A stretch of 64,000 nucleotides of DNA from Epiperipatus broadwayi (GCA_028023455.1 JAQFVV010012984.1:190001-254000), one strand, 5' to 3'; shown: positions 38,859 to 51,465, numbered from the stretch's first letter. Made by a program: numbers and translations. Notes: generated by a model not told the origin, from the letters alone.

Positions 38859-39093
38859 GAGTAAAATGCGTCATTTTTGACCATTTTATCTCTGTCAACA
38901 TTAAATCTTAATTTATTATTCTTTCTAAGTTTGCTTTTTGGTATCTTTTCCTTTTCCATGCTAAGGGCAATCTCCAATTATGCTTTTCTTCTTTCTATGC
39001 TGGTAACATTGCTTACAATGTTCATCCTGGATAATGACCATGAGGACAAACTAAATTTGTGGCACAGGGATCATTTATAAACAAAGCTTCAGC

Positions 39094-39285
39094 TGCCAAT
39101 TCTCTTGATCGGACTTTGACTAAGAAAAGGTGGCTGCAAATGGCAGGAATTTCAACTGTCCATTTCTGACTTGCGCCCTGGAAAACGATTGCCAATTCTC
39201 TTGATCGGACTTTGACTAAGCAGCTGCAATGGCAGGAATTTTCAACTGTCCATTTTCGACTTACGCTTTGGAAAACGAGGTATGA
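39094..39285. repeat. 96-bp tandem duplication inside the LTR element
   Basis: TGCCAATTCTCTTGATCGG through to GGAAAACGA occurs twice, starting at 39094 and 39190, with small differences such as GGTGGCTGCAAATGG versus CAGCTGCAATGG. It lies in a higher-complexity part of the interior but has no open frame that I can assign. Confidence 0.85.
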
Positions 39286-40439
39286 GATATGGGGATTCTC
39301 CCCTGAAAAGTGACTTATGACTTACTCTGGTTGTTGCCAGTGTGCTTTTTAAAAGAGGAATGATCCCGGCCAATCCGTTGTGGGTACTAGAATATATCCA
39401 GTCGAGAGCTTTAAACTTAATCATTATCTAACTTATTTCAATACTACCCTCATCTCTTTAGATTAAAACCCTTATACACTCCTAATACAACTTAGATTGA
39501 CTTTCATTTATATTATTTTTAAATTCATTACGAACATTATTTTAATATTTAGCTTTGATACTTATTTTAAACCCATATGAACATTATCCATATTTATTTA
39601 TGCTACAAAATTATTTTGAAACTATCACGGACATCAGTTTACATATTTACTTATATTACAATATTATTTTAACCCAATACTTTAACTTATATATTAGCAT
39701 GCGTATACTCCAAGAAAAAAACTATTTTACTTTATTATGATTCATTCATTATTATTATTTACTACAGATGTATTATACTTATTTGCTTAACTTGATTTCT
39801 TTTTGCTTATTTCCATTATCTTATTTATTTATTTCAACCTACAACTCTACTATTACATCATTACTTTGACCCATTTATTTAACTTGATTTTATTGATTTT
39901 TTTTTTATTTGATCTGTTTATTTACGAGCATTTCCTTAATTAATATGTGCGTGGAGAAAAAAAAATCTTTTATTTTGCAAAGCCTACGTTATTATTATTA
40001 CTTGCAACATTTCATTTATTATTATTCATTCATTTTTAAATTTATTGTCTTAAGTTTTAAATAGAAGTTTCAGATTTAATTTATTAGAATGATTTCCTTT
40101 AGATTAATCATATTCGTGCTCATTGTCCATTTCCGGTCCTTTTTGTTTACTTCCTTTACTATTCTGCCCATTTACTAACTCTTAAACTATGTCCGGTGGC
40201 TCCTTTTTTCTTTCTACAAATTCTATAATATAAACTAACTTTCCTCTCTTATCGGTTCCACTTTTATATTTTATTGCTTTATCTCTTTCTCTTTCCGTTC
40301 TGTTTTCGACTTCGTAACTCAGAAAACCTTTATACCTAGACAAACTCTGAATTACTTCAATCTGGGAATATTTTTTCTATGCTTTCTCTTTGTTTTAAAT
40401 TTATGTCTACAGTGAATGTGAACATTTACTTTAACCTTT

Positions 40440-40916
40440 TTAAATTTTTGTAAAAACTTTTCTACTATCTACTACCTTGAACTTATGTTTGTCTACTTTA
40501 TTTATCACAATGCTATCTGATTCTAATTCAATTTCTATGTCTTTTATCACCTCAAATTCCTTTTCAACTTCCTGACTTTCTTTAATTAAATCTAACTCTA
40601 TAACTTCTTGGTTCTTCTCTACCTTTACCGTTATCTCACATCTTATTTCTCTTACTTCTGCTCTGAGTTCTTTAATTTCTGTTTTAACCTGATTAATTTC
40701 TGCCTTCAATTCTGCTTTGAGTTCTTCTTTGAGCTCTTGTTGGCTTTGCTCAAATTTCTGACACAATTCTTGTTGACTTTGTTTAATTTCTTGACACATT
40801 TCTTCCATCATATTCATCATCATTTTCGTCATCATTCACATCTCAGTTACTTCTTCTTTCTCCTTTTCTACTAACTGGGGATTTTTAAAATATATTGGGC
40901 TTTCTTTTGGATCCAT
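40440..40916 (-). pseudogene. Gag-like coiled-coil ORF of the LTR element, with one in-frame stop
   Basis: The frame opens at ATG 40914-40916 (MDPKESPIYFKNPQLVEKEK) and meets a TGA at 40836-40838. It resumes in the same frame for 131 codons, starting MMTKMMMNMMEEM. The body is rich in Glu, Lys and Gln with repeated SQQEL and ELKAEL units, i.e. a long coiled coil. Charged coiled-coil N-termini are common in Gag proteins of Ty3/Gypsy-type elements, but no capsid or zinc-knuckle motif is seen. Either the second Met is the real start or the TGA is a disabling mutation. Sequence 3' of it is lysine-rich in shifting frames, as in a decayed ORF. Confidence 0.55.
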
Positions 40917-41257
40917 TTTCAAAAATTTCAATTTCAAAGTACTAGCGCTTATGTTAAACTCAATTTAAATACGACATTTATTTATTTTTTCTTACTAAGA
41001 TGGAAACTCACGCTAACGCACCTTTTAGTCCTTTTCTCTACCTGATCTAATGTTTTAACTCCGACCAGATATCAACTGTCTCTGATTTGATAGCATAAAT
41101 GTCAAAATCTCTTTTCATTTCGAAAAAAAAAAGTTTTCAGTCAATTCTTTTTTTTTTTTAAATTAAAACACTTTTACATACGTAATTTAACTTTTGTATA
41201 AAACAAAATTTTCAAACAAGAAACAAAGTATTTCATTACTATTGTTTTTTAGGTTCA

Positions 41258-41279
41258 GCCTCACAGTTGGGTATAGCCA
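41258..41279 (-). other. Primer-binding-site candidate
   Basis: Two bases inside the 5' LTR end (GGTTCA-AA) the minus strand reads TGGCTATACCCAACTGTGAGG. TGG is the complement of a tRNA CCA end, and the position is correct. I cannot say which tRNA it would match. Confidence 0.5.
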
Positions 41280-41281
41280 TT

Positions 41282-43067
41282 TGAACCATGTTCGAATAAG
41301 TGAATTTGAAACACCGGTCTCTTAGGCAGAGAAGAACATACTCGGAGAGTATGTATGCCCAAACGATAGCTATAAAGTATATAACTAATGTTACATTTCC
41401 AGGACATAGCTTCTTCTCAGCTGTTGAGTTGAACACCATGTCCAAATTACTTTTTTTGTTTGTGTATAACCACGGGCACCAGCTGCTTATTCTAAAAGAA
41501 TACTAAAAGAATAGACAACGCATTTTGAACAGTGACCACTAACTCAACGCCTAAATCCATGACTAGCTCAGCCATTTGTAATCACTAATAGTTATACTTC
41601 ATTAGTGGTTAAAATAATTGATAAAAGAATTGTAAAAGGAATTTATAAAAGAGATTGATAAAAGAATTTGGTAAAAGAATTGATAAAAAGAATTGACTGA
41701 CAAATAAAGTTTAATTTTAAAGACAATTTATTAACTAACATTTATTTACTAAATTTAAACATTTTATAATTCTAATAAAAACACATGCATATTTTTAAAT
41801 TAACATTTCTAAACTAGTTTAAATATTCTTGTATATTTTCATAACCGAACACTGGTATTTATCTAATTTAACCAATAATATTGATATAAGGATCACGCAC
41901 ATATTAACTCATGCACACACATAATAATAATAAAGTATTACATAGCATTTGAAATTTAAACACACATATCAATAGTTCATTTATGTATGATATCGAGTTC
42001 ATATAATTAGACTCTTGGAGGATTCACACGAATTAATGAAATGCAATGGCTATTACAGTATAAACGAAAATAAGCAAATGTTTTACCTAGGATTTTGAAC
42101 GTAGATTTAACACTTTGTTTTCTTCTTGTTTGTTGTTTCTTCCAGTATGAATGGTTCCAGTATGAATGCTTCCAGCCAGCTGGGACATTTCCTTGATGAG
42201 TTTCCTTATTATTCACGATTATTACTATTGGAGACAATTAGATATTGATGGAGATTTTCTAAGTTGTTACGTTGACATTATTTCACGGGCAGATCTTGCT
42301 GTTCTCATCGAAATTTTTAGGCTGTGGAGAGGCATGAATTTCCAAAATTTTCTCAGCACTGCATTTTGTTTGTTAACTGACTCAATTAATTTTTGAACTG
42401 CACTACTCAATTACTTTTGTGAACTGATTCCTGTCCAATAAAAAAAGGTCTATTTATACCTGCGCCTTGTTGTCTTCGTAATATCTCCTGCAAAGATCTG
42501 TTGTCAAATTCCAGTGATAATCATTTGATAAACGTGTTTTGAAAGATTGCTTAATTAGTAATAGCCATGCAAAAATGTTGTTTGATATTAATTAATAACC
42601 ATTGCCGTGTTTTTTAATGATAATCTTTTTTAACTTTCATTTATTTAAAATAACATTTATTCTATTGTTGACAATCGCAGATATATACACACATATATTT
42701 TTAATACAATATACTATTTAGTTTTAACATTATTTTTTTCTTTAATTAAACTTGAATGAAAAGAGATTTGTACGTTTTAAGTTTTTAAATTATATTTTTA
42801 CGAATACTAATAAAAACTCTTTACTTCCTTTTATAACCCTTAGTTTCATTTCTCAAACCAAGACTCCCCCTCCCCCCTTTTGATTAATTAATTGTAGCTT
42901 TTTTATTTCAAAAACTAACGCTAGAAAACTATTTAATTCTTATCTTTTTTCTAAAACAAACTGCAATAAACTCTTCAACGTTTAATTTTATGTTTTCTTT
43001 TATGAACGATTATTTTAATAATATAATTTTAGATAAAATTATATGTGCCTTTATCAATATAGGTACA
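41282..43067 (-). repeat. 5' LTR (minus orientation)
   Basis: Partner of 37050-38836. In minus orientation it starts TGTACCTATATTGAT and ends CATGGTTCA. TATA box at 42449-42457. Confidence 0.9.
42449..42457 (-). promoter_or_regulatory. TATA box of the 5' LTR
   Basis: TATAAATAG on the minus strand, about 610 bp from the LTR start. The initiator-like TCAGTT seen in the other LTR is conserved here. This would be the promoter for the element's own transcript. Confidence 0.7.
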
Positions 43068-43077
43068 ATATATATAA

Positions 43078-43110
<33 letters not shown>

Positions 43111-43116
<6 letters not shown>

Positions 43117-43121
43117 GACTA

Positions 43122-43167
<46 letters not shown>

Positions 43168-43179
43168 CTAGTCTGCATA
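43111..43179. repeat. (TA)n enclosed by 14-bp inverted arms
   Basis: TATGCAGACTAGTA at 43111-43124 is exactly complementary to 43166-43179, with (TA)n between. It lies just outside the 5' LTR. Confidence 0.85.
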
Positions 43180-43399
43180 TAAAATAAAAAAACAATTAAT
43201 AAATCAATAAAAATAGAAAACCAAAAAACAGTTCTCTAAGAAACAAATAAACAAACTTTAGGAAACTAGGTAATTCAAGAATGTGATAGTATTTATATTC
43301 ATGTTCATATCATGAGGATGTAACTAACATCTTCAATTTAAACATAAAAAAAATTCCATTCTGCCTTTTCTCCTTAATAAAAAAAAATTATCTTCCAAT

Positions 43400-44162
43400 A
43401 TAAGTACTCTTAAAATCATCAATTGAGTGACCAGGTAAATTAAAATGATTAGAAACTGGTCTATCTTCATTTTTATGTAAAACATCAAACCTATAATTAG
43501 TTATTTTAATATGTAGATTGTTTGCTCACTCACCTATGTAATGACTCAAGAACCTATTAAATTCTATTAAATATATTAAATTCATACTTATTGACATTAT
43601 TTGGGGATATACCAGTAATGAATGGTATTCATTTGAACCATCATTGTAACAATAATATGTTTGCATGTTAGATATCTTTTATCCTCACATGAAAAGCATC
43701 CATTTTCTGATACAAAATTAGTACTAAAATCTGTTCTTATGAGTTTATCTCTAAGTGGTCTATGTCTATGATATACAACTTTAGGTTGATAGGGGAAAAA
43801 AGATCTCAGATAATCTGTGGAATTATATATATTAAAAATGTTTTCCTAATATTCAGTTAATATTAGAGAAGTCTTCATTAAAGGTAAGAACCAGTGGCAT
43901 ACCTATCAATTGACTATTTCTTTTCTTAGAAGTTTTTTTCCTGTCAATTCCTGAAGATTTTACCATTGCCCTATCTAACAGTACTTCAGGATATTTCACA
44001 TTGATAAATTTATTTATATAAAACCTTGTTATTTTGTTGAAGAAATCCCTCATCACTGCAAATTCTTTTAATCCTTAATAATTGACTATAGGGGATATTA
44101 ATCTTTAAGTGCTTAGGGTGATTATTATAAAAATGTAGGTAACAATGATTACCAGTTGGTCT

Positions 44163-44250
<88 letters not shown>

Positions 44251-45916
44251 TTGTCTTGTGTGTGTGTGTGTACTAACAATATTATTACTATAAGTAATCT
44301 GAACATCAAGAAAATGAGCAACTGTTTTACAAAAATTCATTGAAAATTGTATATTTTTAAGCCTGTTTAAGTGTTTACATATATTTCATTTGCATTTTAT
44401 AAAATATAATTACAGCTCTACAATAGTTTCTTGATTTTCCAGTATTAAGATTGCAACATTAACTCACTGTAAATCACAAAACGTCATGAAGGTTAATTAG
44501 TAAAGGAAATAGTGGACTTAAACAGTGAAAAGAACAACAACTTCAAATTCCCAAATCAGGATGCTTCAGATTTCCCTATATAAGTGGAAATTTAAGTTAA
44601 AGATAAGACAGCTGCTCTTAACTTTATAAAAGTCACTATCTTGTATCATGGTTTGTGATGTTCATCTATTGCCAAAATAATATTGCTTGATTATTAGAAA
44701 TTTTAAGGCACATTCATTACAGGTTAAAGCCTGTTTAAGTGTTTACATATACTTCATGTGAACTCTATAAAATATTTACAACTGTAAAATTATTTATGTA
44801 ACTGAAAAAATATAAAGTTCTTTATTTTATAAACAAATTATAAAGACATCATCTATATATCTTAGCCAATTATGAGGATTAAGTCTAACCTTCTCAAGTA
44901 TAGAGCACTTCAACTGAGTAATTCAAATGTTTGCTTAATTTGGTATTTTTTTGTTTCCATTGTAGTACCTTGCTTTTGTAAATAATATGTAGAATTATAA
45001 ACATAAATATATTATTTAAAATTAAATTCATTAATTCAGTAACAGTCATAATTTGGTACTGATCATATTCTTTGTTTTCCAAAACAGATTTAATAGCTTT
45101 AATTCCATCCAAATAAGGTCTATTAGTATACAATGATGTAATGTCTAACATCACTAAAAACATTCACTTAGGAGTAGAAATTTGTCATTTTCTAAAATAG
45201 AAAGAAAATGGGTTATATCCTTAATATGACTTGAATTATGGAGTAATATCATGTATAAGATCATCTACATATGCTGAAATCTTTCAATAGGACAACCAAT
45301 GCTTACTGCTATAGATCTACAAGGATTCTTTATGAATCTTGGGCAGAATGTAAAACTTACAGAGTTGATTTAGGTTTGATAATAAAAAAGTGTATGTACC
45401 CCTATTTAGTAGACCTAGTACTTTGATATCCTTCAAGCAGAAAAGCACACCTCTAAATAATTTATTAACAATAACTTGTGTTATAGTTTTATAAATTTTT
45501 TATCATTTAAAAGAAGTAAGGCTTTATTCATGTAATCATCCCCATTCATAATTACTATTGTTTCTCCTTTATTAGCTGGTTTAATAATATCTTTTCTCTT
45601 TTCTAAATTATAAAATGCATTTTTTCATGTAGTGTTAAATTGCTCTTATATTTTTTATGTTGTTTCTGCTTAATATCTTTAATAATATCCTGCTAAACAT
45701 TATCAATGTATGTATCAAATAAAATGTTTTTCCAATGTGGAGGCATCCAATCAGATTGCATTTTATTAATGGTATTGCATTCATTATTTCCAAAAAAGTA
45801 TCTTTGTCTAAGTTGCTTAGTAAAATTATGCAAATTCTGATGGATTTTAAATTCATTTTTTTTTTTTTTGGTAATACAATTGATCTGTTGGATAAAAGAT
45901 AAATCCTTATTCATAT

Positions 45917-45940
<24 letters not shown>
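43400..45940 (-). pseudogene. Penelope-like retroelement fossil (RT plus GIY-YIG endonuclease)
   Basis: Motifs of Penelope-like elements occur in order on the minus strand. IIKPANKGETIVIM (PANKGE at 45562-45579) corresponds to the PADKGG block. FYILPKIHKES follows (LPKIHK 45329-45346), then LVMLDITSLYTN (45125-45145, RT motif A). Next comes a YYLQKQGT-like block, then NWLRYIDDVFIICL with catalytic YIDD at 44848-44859. Past the RT, GMPLVLTFNEDFSNIN, RPLRDKLIRTDF, CFSCEDKRYLTCKHI and NHFNLPGHSIDDF (43412-43450) match the linker and cysteine-rich GIY-YIG nuclease. Stops, frameshifts and a (TA)n-(TG)n insertion at 44165-44270 break the frame. It is inactive. Confidence 0.88.
44165..44272. repeat. 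(TA)n followed by (TG)n inside the Penelope-like fossil
   Basis: About 84 bp of perfect TA, then TTTTTGTCT and a short TG run. It interrupts the fossil between the RT and the endonuclease and is not part of the protein. Confidence 0.95.
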
Positions 45941-45948
<8 letters not shown>

Positions 45949-48536
45949 TGTACCGGTAAAAATCACCATGCTTAATCACACACAGTAATCCAAACCCAGT
46001 CCACATCTAGGAATAAATTCCAAAATGCAAACTAAATTCAAACCCAAACCCTGGCATGACCCACCGATGACAACATTACAACGGTACGGGGTTTTCCCTT
46101 TACTAGCTCATCGAAAAACACAGACTAAATTACATACAATCAGCTATTTCATAGATACCTTATAGTCGGGAGATTGGTACGGCTAATAATTTAATGTATA
46201 TATTTAAGTTGTCGATACAGACAGCCGGTGATTGACTAGATTTCGAGAGTAATAATGCAAGAGAGACAAAATTAGGTTAGATAATTTTTTAATAAATTAT
46301 TGAAAGCACTGAATAATATTATTTACAGGTACGGTAAAATTCTCATATGTATTTTACAATAAATTGCTGCTAGTCATCAATAATTGGTTTGTACTGATTA
46401 ACAAACTCATGCCAATATTTATGTGTTTAAATGGTTGTACAGGTTGATATGAGAATCAGAGTAATTGGAGCACTTAAAATATTTAACTACTAGTTTATAC
46501 TAAGTTGTTTTATTTTAATAGATTCAAACCATTGCGTATACGGATAAATGGGAGGCGGTTTATATAAAAATATAATATATAATACTGATGTACTGATGGT
46601 TGCAGGGATTAAGATATACTACAAATAATAACTGCGGGCATTGACGGAAACGGGCTTGTACTTTGACAAGTCTTAAGCCCCAAGTAGATCCGGGACACTA
46701 CAACCAGCTGGGATCATTTTCGAACCCCGGTGATCCAAGAGATTACCTGGAGAAAATTTCTTTCTCTCCATATGGTAGTAAAACGAGACACCAACTTAGG
46801 CGAAGGTAAAGGCATTGCCACAGTAACATCGAGGAAGAGTGATCGGAAGTGGATTTTAAAACGAAATTATATAAACCCTTTTCTCTATCCGTAACATGTT
46901 CTACGCAACAGCCTGATATAACTATTCAATAAAAACATGGCAAAATCAAATGATCGCAAAAGTAACCATTAATTAATTTCACTCTGAAACCCATAACTCC
47001 CCAGATTGTTTGGAAGGTAATAATAGCAATAAAATATTCACTTGTTATCATCACTCCGTAATAATATATAAAAAAAATATAATAAAATTTTAGACTATTT
47101 TAAGTATTTGAGATTTGGAGTATAGATTAAAATATCATGACAAAGTAAAAGAAACAATAAAAATACTTGAATATTTCTCAACTCAACATAAATGAAACAA
47201 TTTTTAGTTTGATACAAGAAAATTACTTTTAAAATGAATATAATAAATATTATGAGATAAACTTTACTGACTTTAATTAGAGTTGAGAAATATTATTATT
47301 GGCATCGTTTTGTTTGTAAAATAAGTAATAGTAAAAATATAAATGTATTCACAAATGGATTATTAGTGGGCACAAATATTAATAATTATCATCTCAAGAC
47401 TAGAGCACAGAAATATTAGAGAAGAAATTTACTGACAGGTTTTAGTGTAACATTTTCAAATGGAAAACAAGAAATTTACATGCAATTAATTAGGTTAACA
47501 GATTAAATATAAAATTATTACTGAGAGGAAAGTTAAAAAGTTCATGTAACAAAAGTTACCATTCTTTCTTCGTCCGGCTTTTCTTCTTGCGGTGATATGT
47601 ATGAAGAACTTAGGCACGCATTTTGAATTTCTTAGAATGGCATGGTTAATTTAAATGTTGGAATTTGGAAGACTGGAAGCACGGAAAACATTACAAATCA
47701 GCGATACGAAAGATTTAAATTGGCAGAACAGGGATCAGCTTCTTGGACTTAGCCCATCATTATTGCAGTTTACCGGGCAACTTCTTAATAACGGTTGAAG
47801 TGATTTCTCTCAACAACTACTTTGCTGTAGCTTGAGACGATCTAAGCACAGCCAAGTCAAAAGTTAGAGTGTCTATATTATATTTAAGATGGCTACGGTT
47901 GACCTTTCTGCCTAGTTTTTGTTCATGACTCCGCCTCCTTTGATTTTCCGGCCTCCAGCAATATCTAATTTTTGACTATACAATAACATTTGCCTTTCTT
48001 GATAAGAGTTCTACATTTCTCATTTCCATTGTTCGGTTTTCATTTATTTTTAAATTTAATACATGATTCTAAATTGACAAAACAATTACATCGGAATTCG
48101 TGAATACAAAATATAAATTCATTATCTTAATTTATCGAAGTACAAATTAATTATTCTATACATTTGTACAAGTAAGATTTTGATTAAAAATACTGATCAA
48201 AGGAATGTGACTTTTGATCAGCATTTTTAAATGACTTTGTATAATTTGCAAAATTAAAATTTAAAGAAAATATACACGCAATTGAAACTTTTAAATTGAG
48301 CTAATATAAATCCACAAACCACACACACACGGATATTATTTATCATGATTTGTGACATTTATACTCATACTCTTTACATTAAATTCTTTTTAAACAAACA
48401 CAAAATAAATAACTTAAAATTTATGTGGCTGGGAATAGAAAAAGTCTCATTGCGGGTAAATAGTGGTTTAGAATTACCGTTCTTAAATGACAACCATGAA
48501 ACTAAGATCGATTCTTCGATCTGTCTGTTTCAATAT
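45949..48536 (-). mobile_element. Putative LTR-like module L6 (2.6 kb)
   Basis: Bounded by (TA)n on both sides. In minus orientation it starts TGAAACAGA (as L2 does) and ends TTTTTACCGGTACA. It is markedly less AT-rich than its neighbours (for example 46.6-46.9 and 47.55-47.95 kb). A weak TATA-like TATAATATAG lies at about 47873-47882 on the minus strand, with GGAGGCGGAGTC upstream. The plus strand contains GGGACACTACAACC followed by TGGGATCATTTTCG near 46.7 kb, which could alternatively mark an LTR end and primer site in plus orientation. No RT or integrase frame is seen. Confidence 0.35.
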
Positions 48537-48539
48537 ATA

Positions 48540-50150
48540 TATATATATATTTTAAAAAAACAATTTTGTATCTCATTACACACAGTCTTACGATTTGAGA
48601 AAGAAGAAACGCTGAGGAATGTGCCTATTACAGTACTGAAACATCAGCTATTTAGCTAATATTTTTATTAGATGTAAGTTCCCAGAAATAATATTATGAA
48701 TTCATAATTTATCTGTGAGAATATTAGAAGAAAAAGAGAGCAAACTCACTTTCAAAGCAAATAATAATAATAATAACAATTAATTGTGACTGCAATATTT
48801 TACAGATTATTTAAATGCAGTTTTAGAGAATGTCATCCAATACTGAGTAATGGAAGTTTGAGTGTTTGCCATTGTTTTATTTTTTACTTAATAATAACTG
48901 AATACAATAATGGATAATTAGTGATTGACTATGAGAGATGGTTTTGCTAAAGAATTCTAAGACTGATTAGTAACTGATCTAGATTCTAACACAGATTAAA
49001 AGCATAGAAAGTAGGATCACTTCCATAGCATTACAATATTTATCTATTAAATACTGTCTATTACTATACTTGTAATAATAAATAAAATAAAAAATCATAA
49101 AACATTCCAATACTAGCCAAAACATTTTTTTTTCTGAAATTCTTACACAATCATTCTTTCATCTATTAATAAATAGACATTTTCAAGTAAAATTCAAGTT
49201 TATCTTGTTCAATTTCACTTGAAAAGATCTATTTATTAATAAATAAAATCATGGTTGTGGAAGAATTTTAGTAAAAATATTATTTTGGCTAGTATAGTAA
49301 TATTTTATGAATTTCTTATATATATATACAACTTATCAAAAGTTTTACACCCAATCAGTTCGGAATTAAATAATTTCTGTAGTGATATGATTTTTTTTAG
49401 TATGCTATTTTAGACAATAAATATATCATGATACTGCATTCAGTGGCTAATGATTTCTATAAATAATTTTTTTTTTTTTCATTTGTATTGTGTTATAACA
49501 AACATGTTAAATATATTAGTAAAATGTAAAATTCTTAAGGTTTGAGTCCATATATTCAAATTGTTAAGAAGCATAGCGCTAAGAATAAATCGGTATTTTA
49601 TTATATTTAATATATGCACCACATGTATGAATGCATAAATAGTAATCTAGATGCTTAGAGATATGTTTTTATTTATTTTCAATAATAACTTGAATCGAAT
49701 AATTCAATATTTTGAACTAAATAAGCATGTAGGGTTAATCATTTAGAATGTGTTCATTAACACTAATGACTTTTTTTGGAGTTATGATACCTACTACCAG
49801 ATTATTTAACATTTGTATAGGAGTAAAATGTAGTACCATTTTTTTTATAATGATGAGATTTTTCTCACAATACATTAATAATTCATACAAAAAAAACAAG
49901 TAATGGCAACTGATATTGATGGAGATTAAGTGTTTTATAATTGCTTTATCAAAGTATCAGGATTCGTCAATAAAGAGATGGTTTTCCTAACGTTTTACAC
50001 TAATTAAATGTCATCTTTTTATTAAATTAAACTTTGCTTTAAATTATCATTTACTTTAAGAAAATATTGTTTCGAATAACTTAAACATTTCTTCATTTTT
50101 TAACTTTCATTATATATATACTCTACTTTTTTAAAAATATATAAAATGTC
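48540..50150. other. AT-rich non-coding stretch
   Basis: Contains a near-palindromic segment around 49.14-49.27 kb (TAATAAATAGA...TCTATTTATTAATAAAT with partial complementarity). Nothing else is recognised. Confidence 0.4.
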
Positions 50151-50152
50151 AA

Positions 50153-50224
50153 AGCGTTGACAGGGAAGCGAACCCGGGACAGCTGCTTGGAATGCAGCTA
50201 TGCTAACCGCTAGGCCACCAATGC
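50153..50224 (-). tRNA. tRNA-Gly(TCC)-like sequence, probably pseudogene or SINE head
   Basis: 72 nt on the minus strand start GCATTGGTGGCCTAGCGG. They contain the anticodon arm AGCTGC-ATTCCAA-GCAGCT (perfect stem, anticodon TCC) and CCCGGGTTCGCTTCCC as the T arm. The A and B boxes are good and the overall match is to eukaryotic tRNA-Gly(TCC). Defects: one mismatch and one wobble in the acceptor stem (GCATTGG against TCAACGC) and poor T-stem pairing after GGTTCGC. With a similar 5' end at 19.0 kb, a tRNA-derived repeat is more likely than a working gene. Confidence 0.6.
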
Positions 50225-51033
50225 TTGAAATAATGACTGTTATATCTTTTTTAACAATCCACTACTAACATTTTCTATTATCAGTTCATCATTATTCAAT
50301 CTCTATTGATTTTATTCATATTTCTCTCATCACATTTAATTTTTTTTTTTACCACAATAGACAATATTTTACACATCAACATTTCTTTATTATTGTTGTT
50401 CTTTTCTTTTAAGATAAAATACATTTAATTTTTAATGACTGTTTTTTTCTTTTTCTTTAAAAATAAAATATGCCAGATGTATTTATTATTTTACATGCCT
50501 GAAAAAATAAAATTAATATTTATAGTTTATATAAAAATAGAAAAAAAAAAACCAATAGAAATAATGGGGATAAAGATGTTAACAGAAAAAAATGTAAGTG
50601 GAATTCATTTCTGATTCAAAGGTTATCGGTTAAACGCTGTCTATCAGAAAATATCAGAACCTCTTCAGAGATAGTCTGCCAATGTACGCCGGCTAACTCT
50701 TACATAAATATGATATATATTTCAATAGTTAACTTTTGAACATGAACATTACTGTTTTAACTGTAATATAATGGCAAATTAATATATATATATATATATA
50801 TATATACAGTTATTTTTATGTAAATAGCTTTTGTCAGGTGATAGTTAATATTGAAGTATATGAATTTATTTTATATTTTGTTATATATAATACTTAAATA
50901 GAAATATATTATCTCTACAGAACTTAATGTAATTAAAAGAGATTTGAACTCAAACTTTTAAGCTCTCTACATCTATTCATTCCATTTTTTACAACTGCTA
51001 CACATGGCCACATACATGTGAAAAAGATAAATT

Positions 51034-51086
51034 ATCTCCAATATATGTATTTCATGCTGAACCAGCACTCATCAGTTGGTCCAGAT
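51034..51086 (-). ncRNA. Type I hammerhead ribozyme, family A copy 3 (best preserved)
   Basis: On the minus strand: stem I strand ATCT-GGA-CCAA; CTGATGA (51069-51075); stem II GTGC/GCAT with loop TGGTTCA (its outer pair is G-U); GAAA (51050-51053); stem III TACATA; then U16.1-A17 (51043, 51042); then TTGG-AGAT closing stem I. All invariant hammerhead positions are present, and both halves of stem I pair, with an internal loop that could contact loop II. The predicted cut follows the A at 51042. The two-to-three-bp stem III is marginal for a monomer, as known for short-stem III hammerheads that work as dimers. Confidence 0.75.
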
Positions 51087-51413
51087 CATCATCTCTCCCT
51101 CTGCACACACACACAAACATATATATATATAATCAGTGCTCCGTTTATATTAAGTTAACAAATCTTCAAAACAAAATGGATAAACTTTAATCTTCTCCAT
51201 TCTCAAGCTCTTCAGCCATCCATATCATTCAAAATATGAATGCTCAAAATTCTTTCTGATGCCAATATTATTGTCATACCCATGGCGACTTTAACTCATT
51301 CTGACTTCTCACTTATAGGACCTTAATTTGTCTATTTAAATACATAGAAGATGAATGGGCAGAATACAAACTGGATATTTGCTATATTAATATAAACTGA
51401 GCAATGATTATAT

Positions 51414-51449
<36 letters not shown>

Positions 51450-51465
51450 AGTGTGCAGGAGATGA

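Larger units (their letters stand above)
37050..43067 (-). mobile_element. LTR retrotransposon with long LTRs and no recognisable pol
   Basis: Two direct repeats of about 1.79 kb (37050-38836 and 41282-43067) flank 2445 bp. In minus-strand orientation the LTRs run TGTAAC or TGTACC ... GGTTCA, and each has a TATAAATAG promoter. A primer-binding-site candidate follows the 5' LTR (41282-43067), and a polypurine tract precedes the 3' LTR (37050-38836). The interior encodes one coiled-coil gag-like frame but no protease, RT, RNase H or integrase motif, so the element is non-autonomous or internally deleted. Both outer flanks are (TA)n, so the target duplication cannot be read. The LTRs differ by a few percent by eye, mostly transitions. 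Confidence 0.9.

Noticed and set aside
40608-40874. 88-codon plus-strand ORF rich in Phe and Leu
   Set aside because: It is antisense to the coiled-coil frame of the LTR element; its composition is a mirror of Glu/Lys codons.
42007-42396. 76-codon ORFs on both strands inside the LTR
   Set aside because: They recur only because the LTR is present twice, have no recognisable domain and overlap antisense to each other.
46690-46730. Primer-binding site after an LTR ending GGGACACTACA in L6
   Set aside because: The following TGGGATCATTTTCG is not a convincing tRNA 3'-end complement, and the module's outer ends suggest the opposite orientation. Left only as an alternative in the L6 note.
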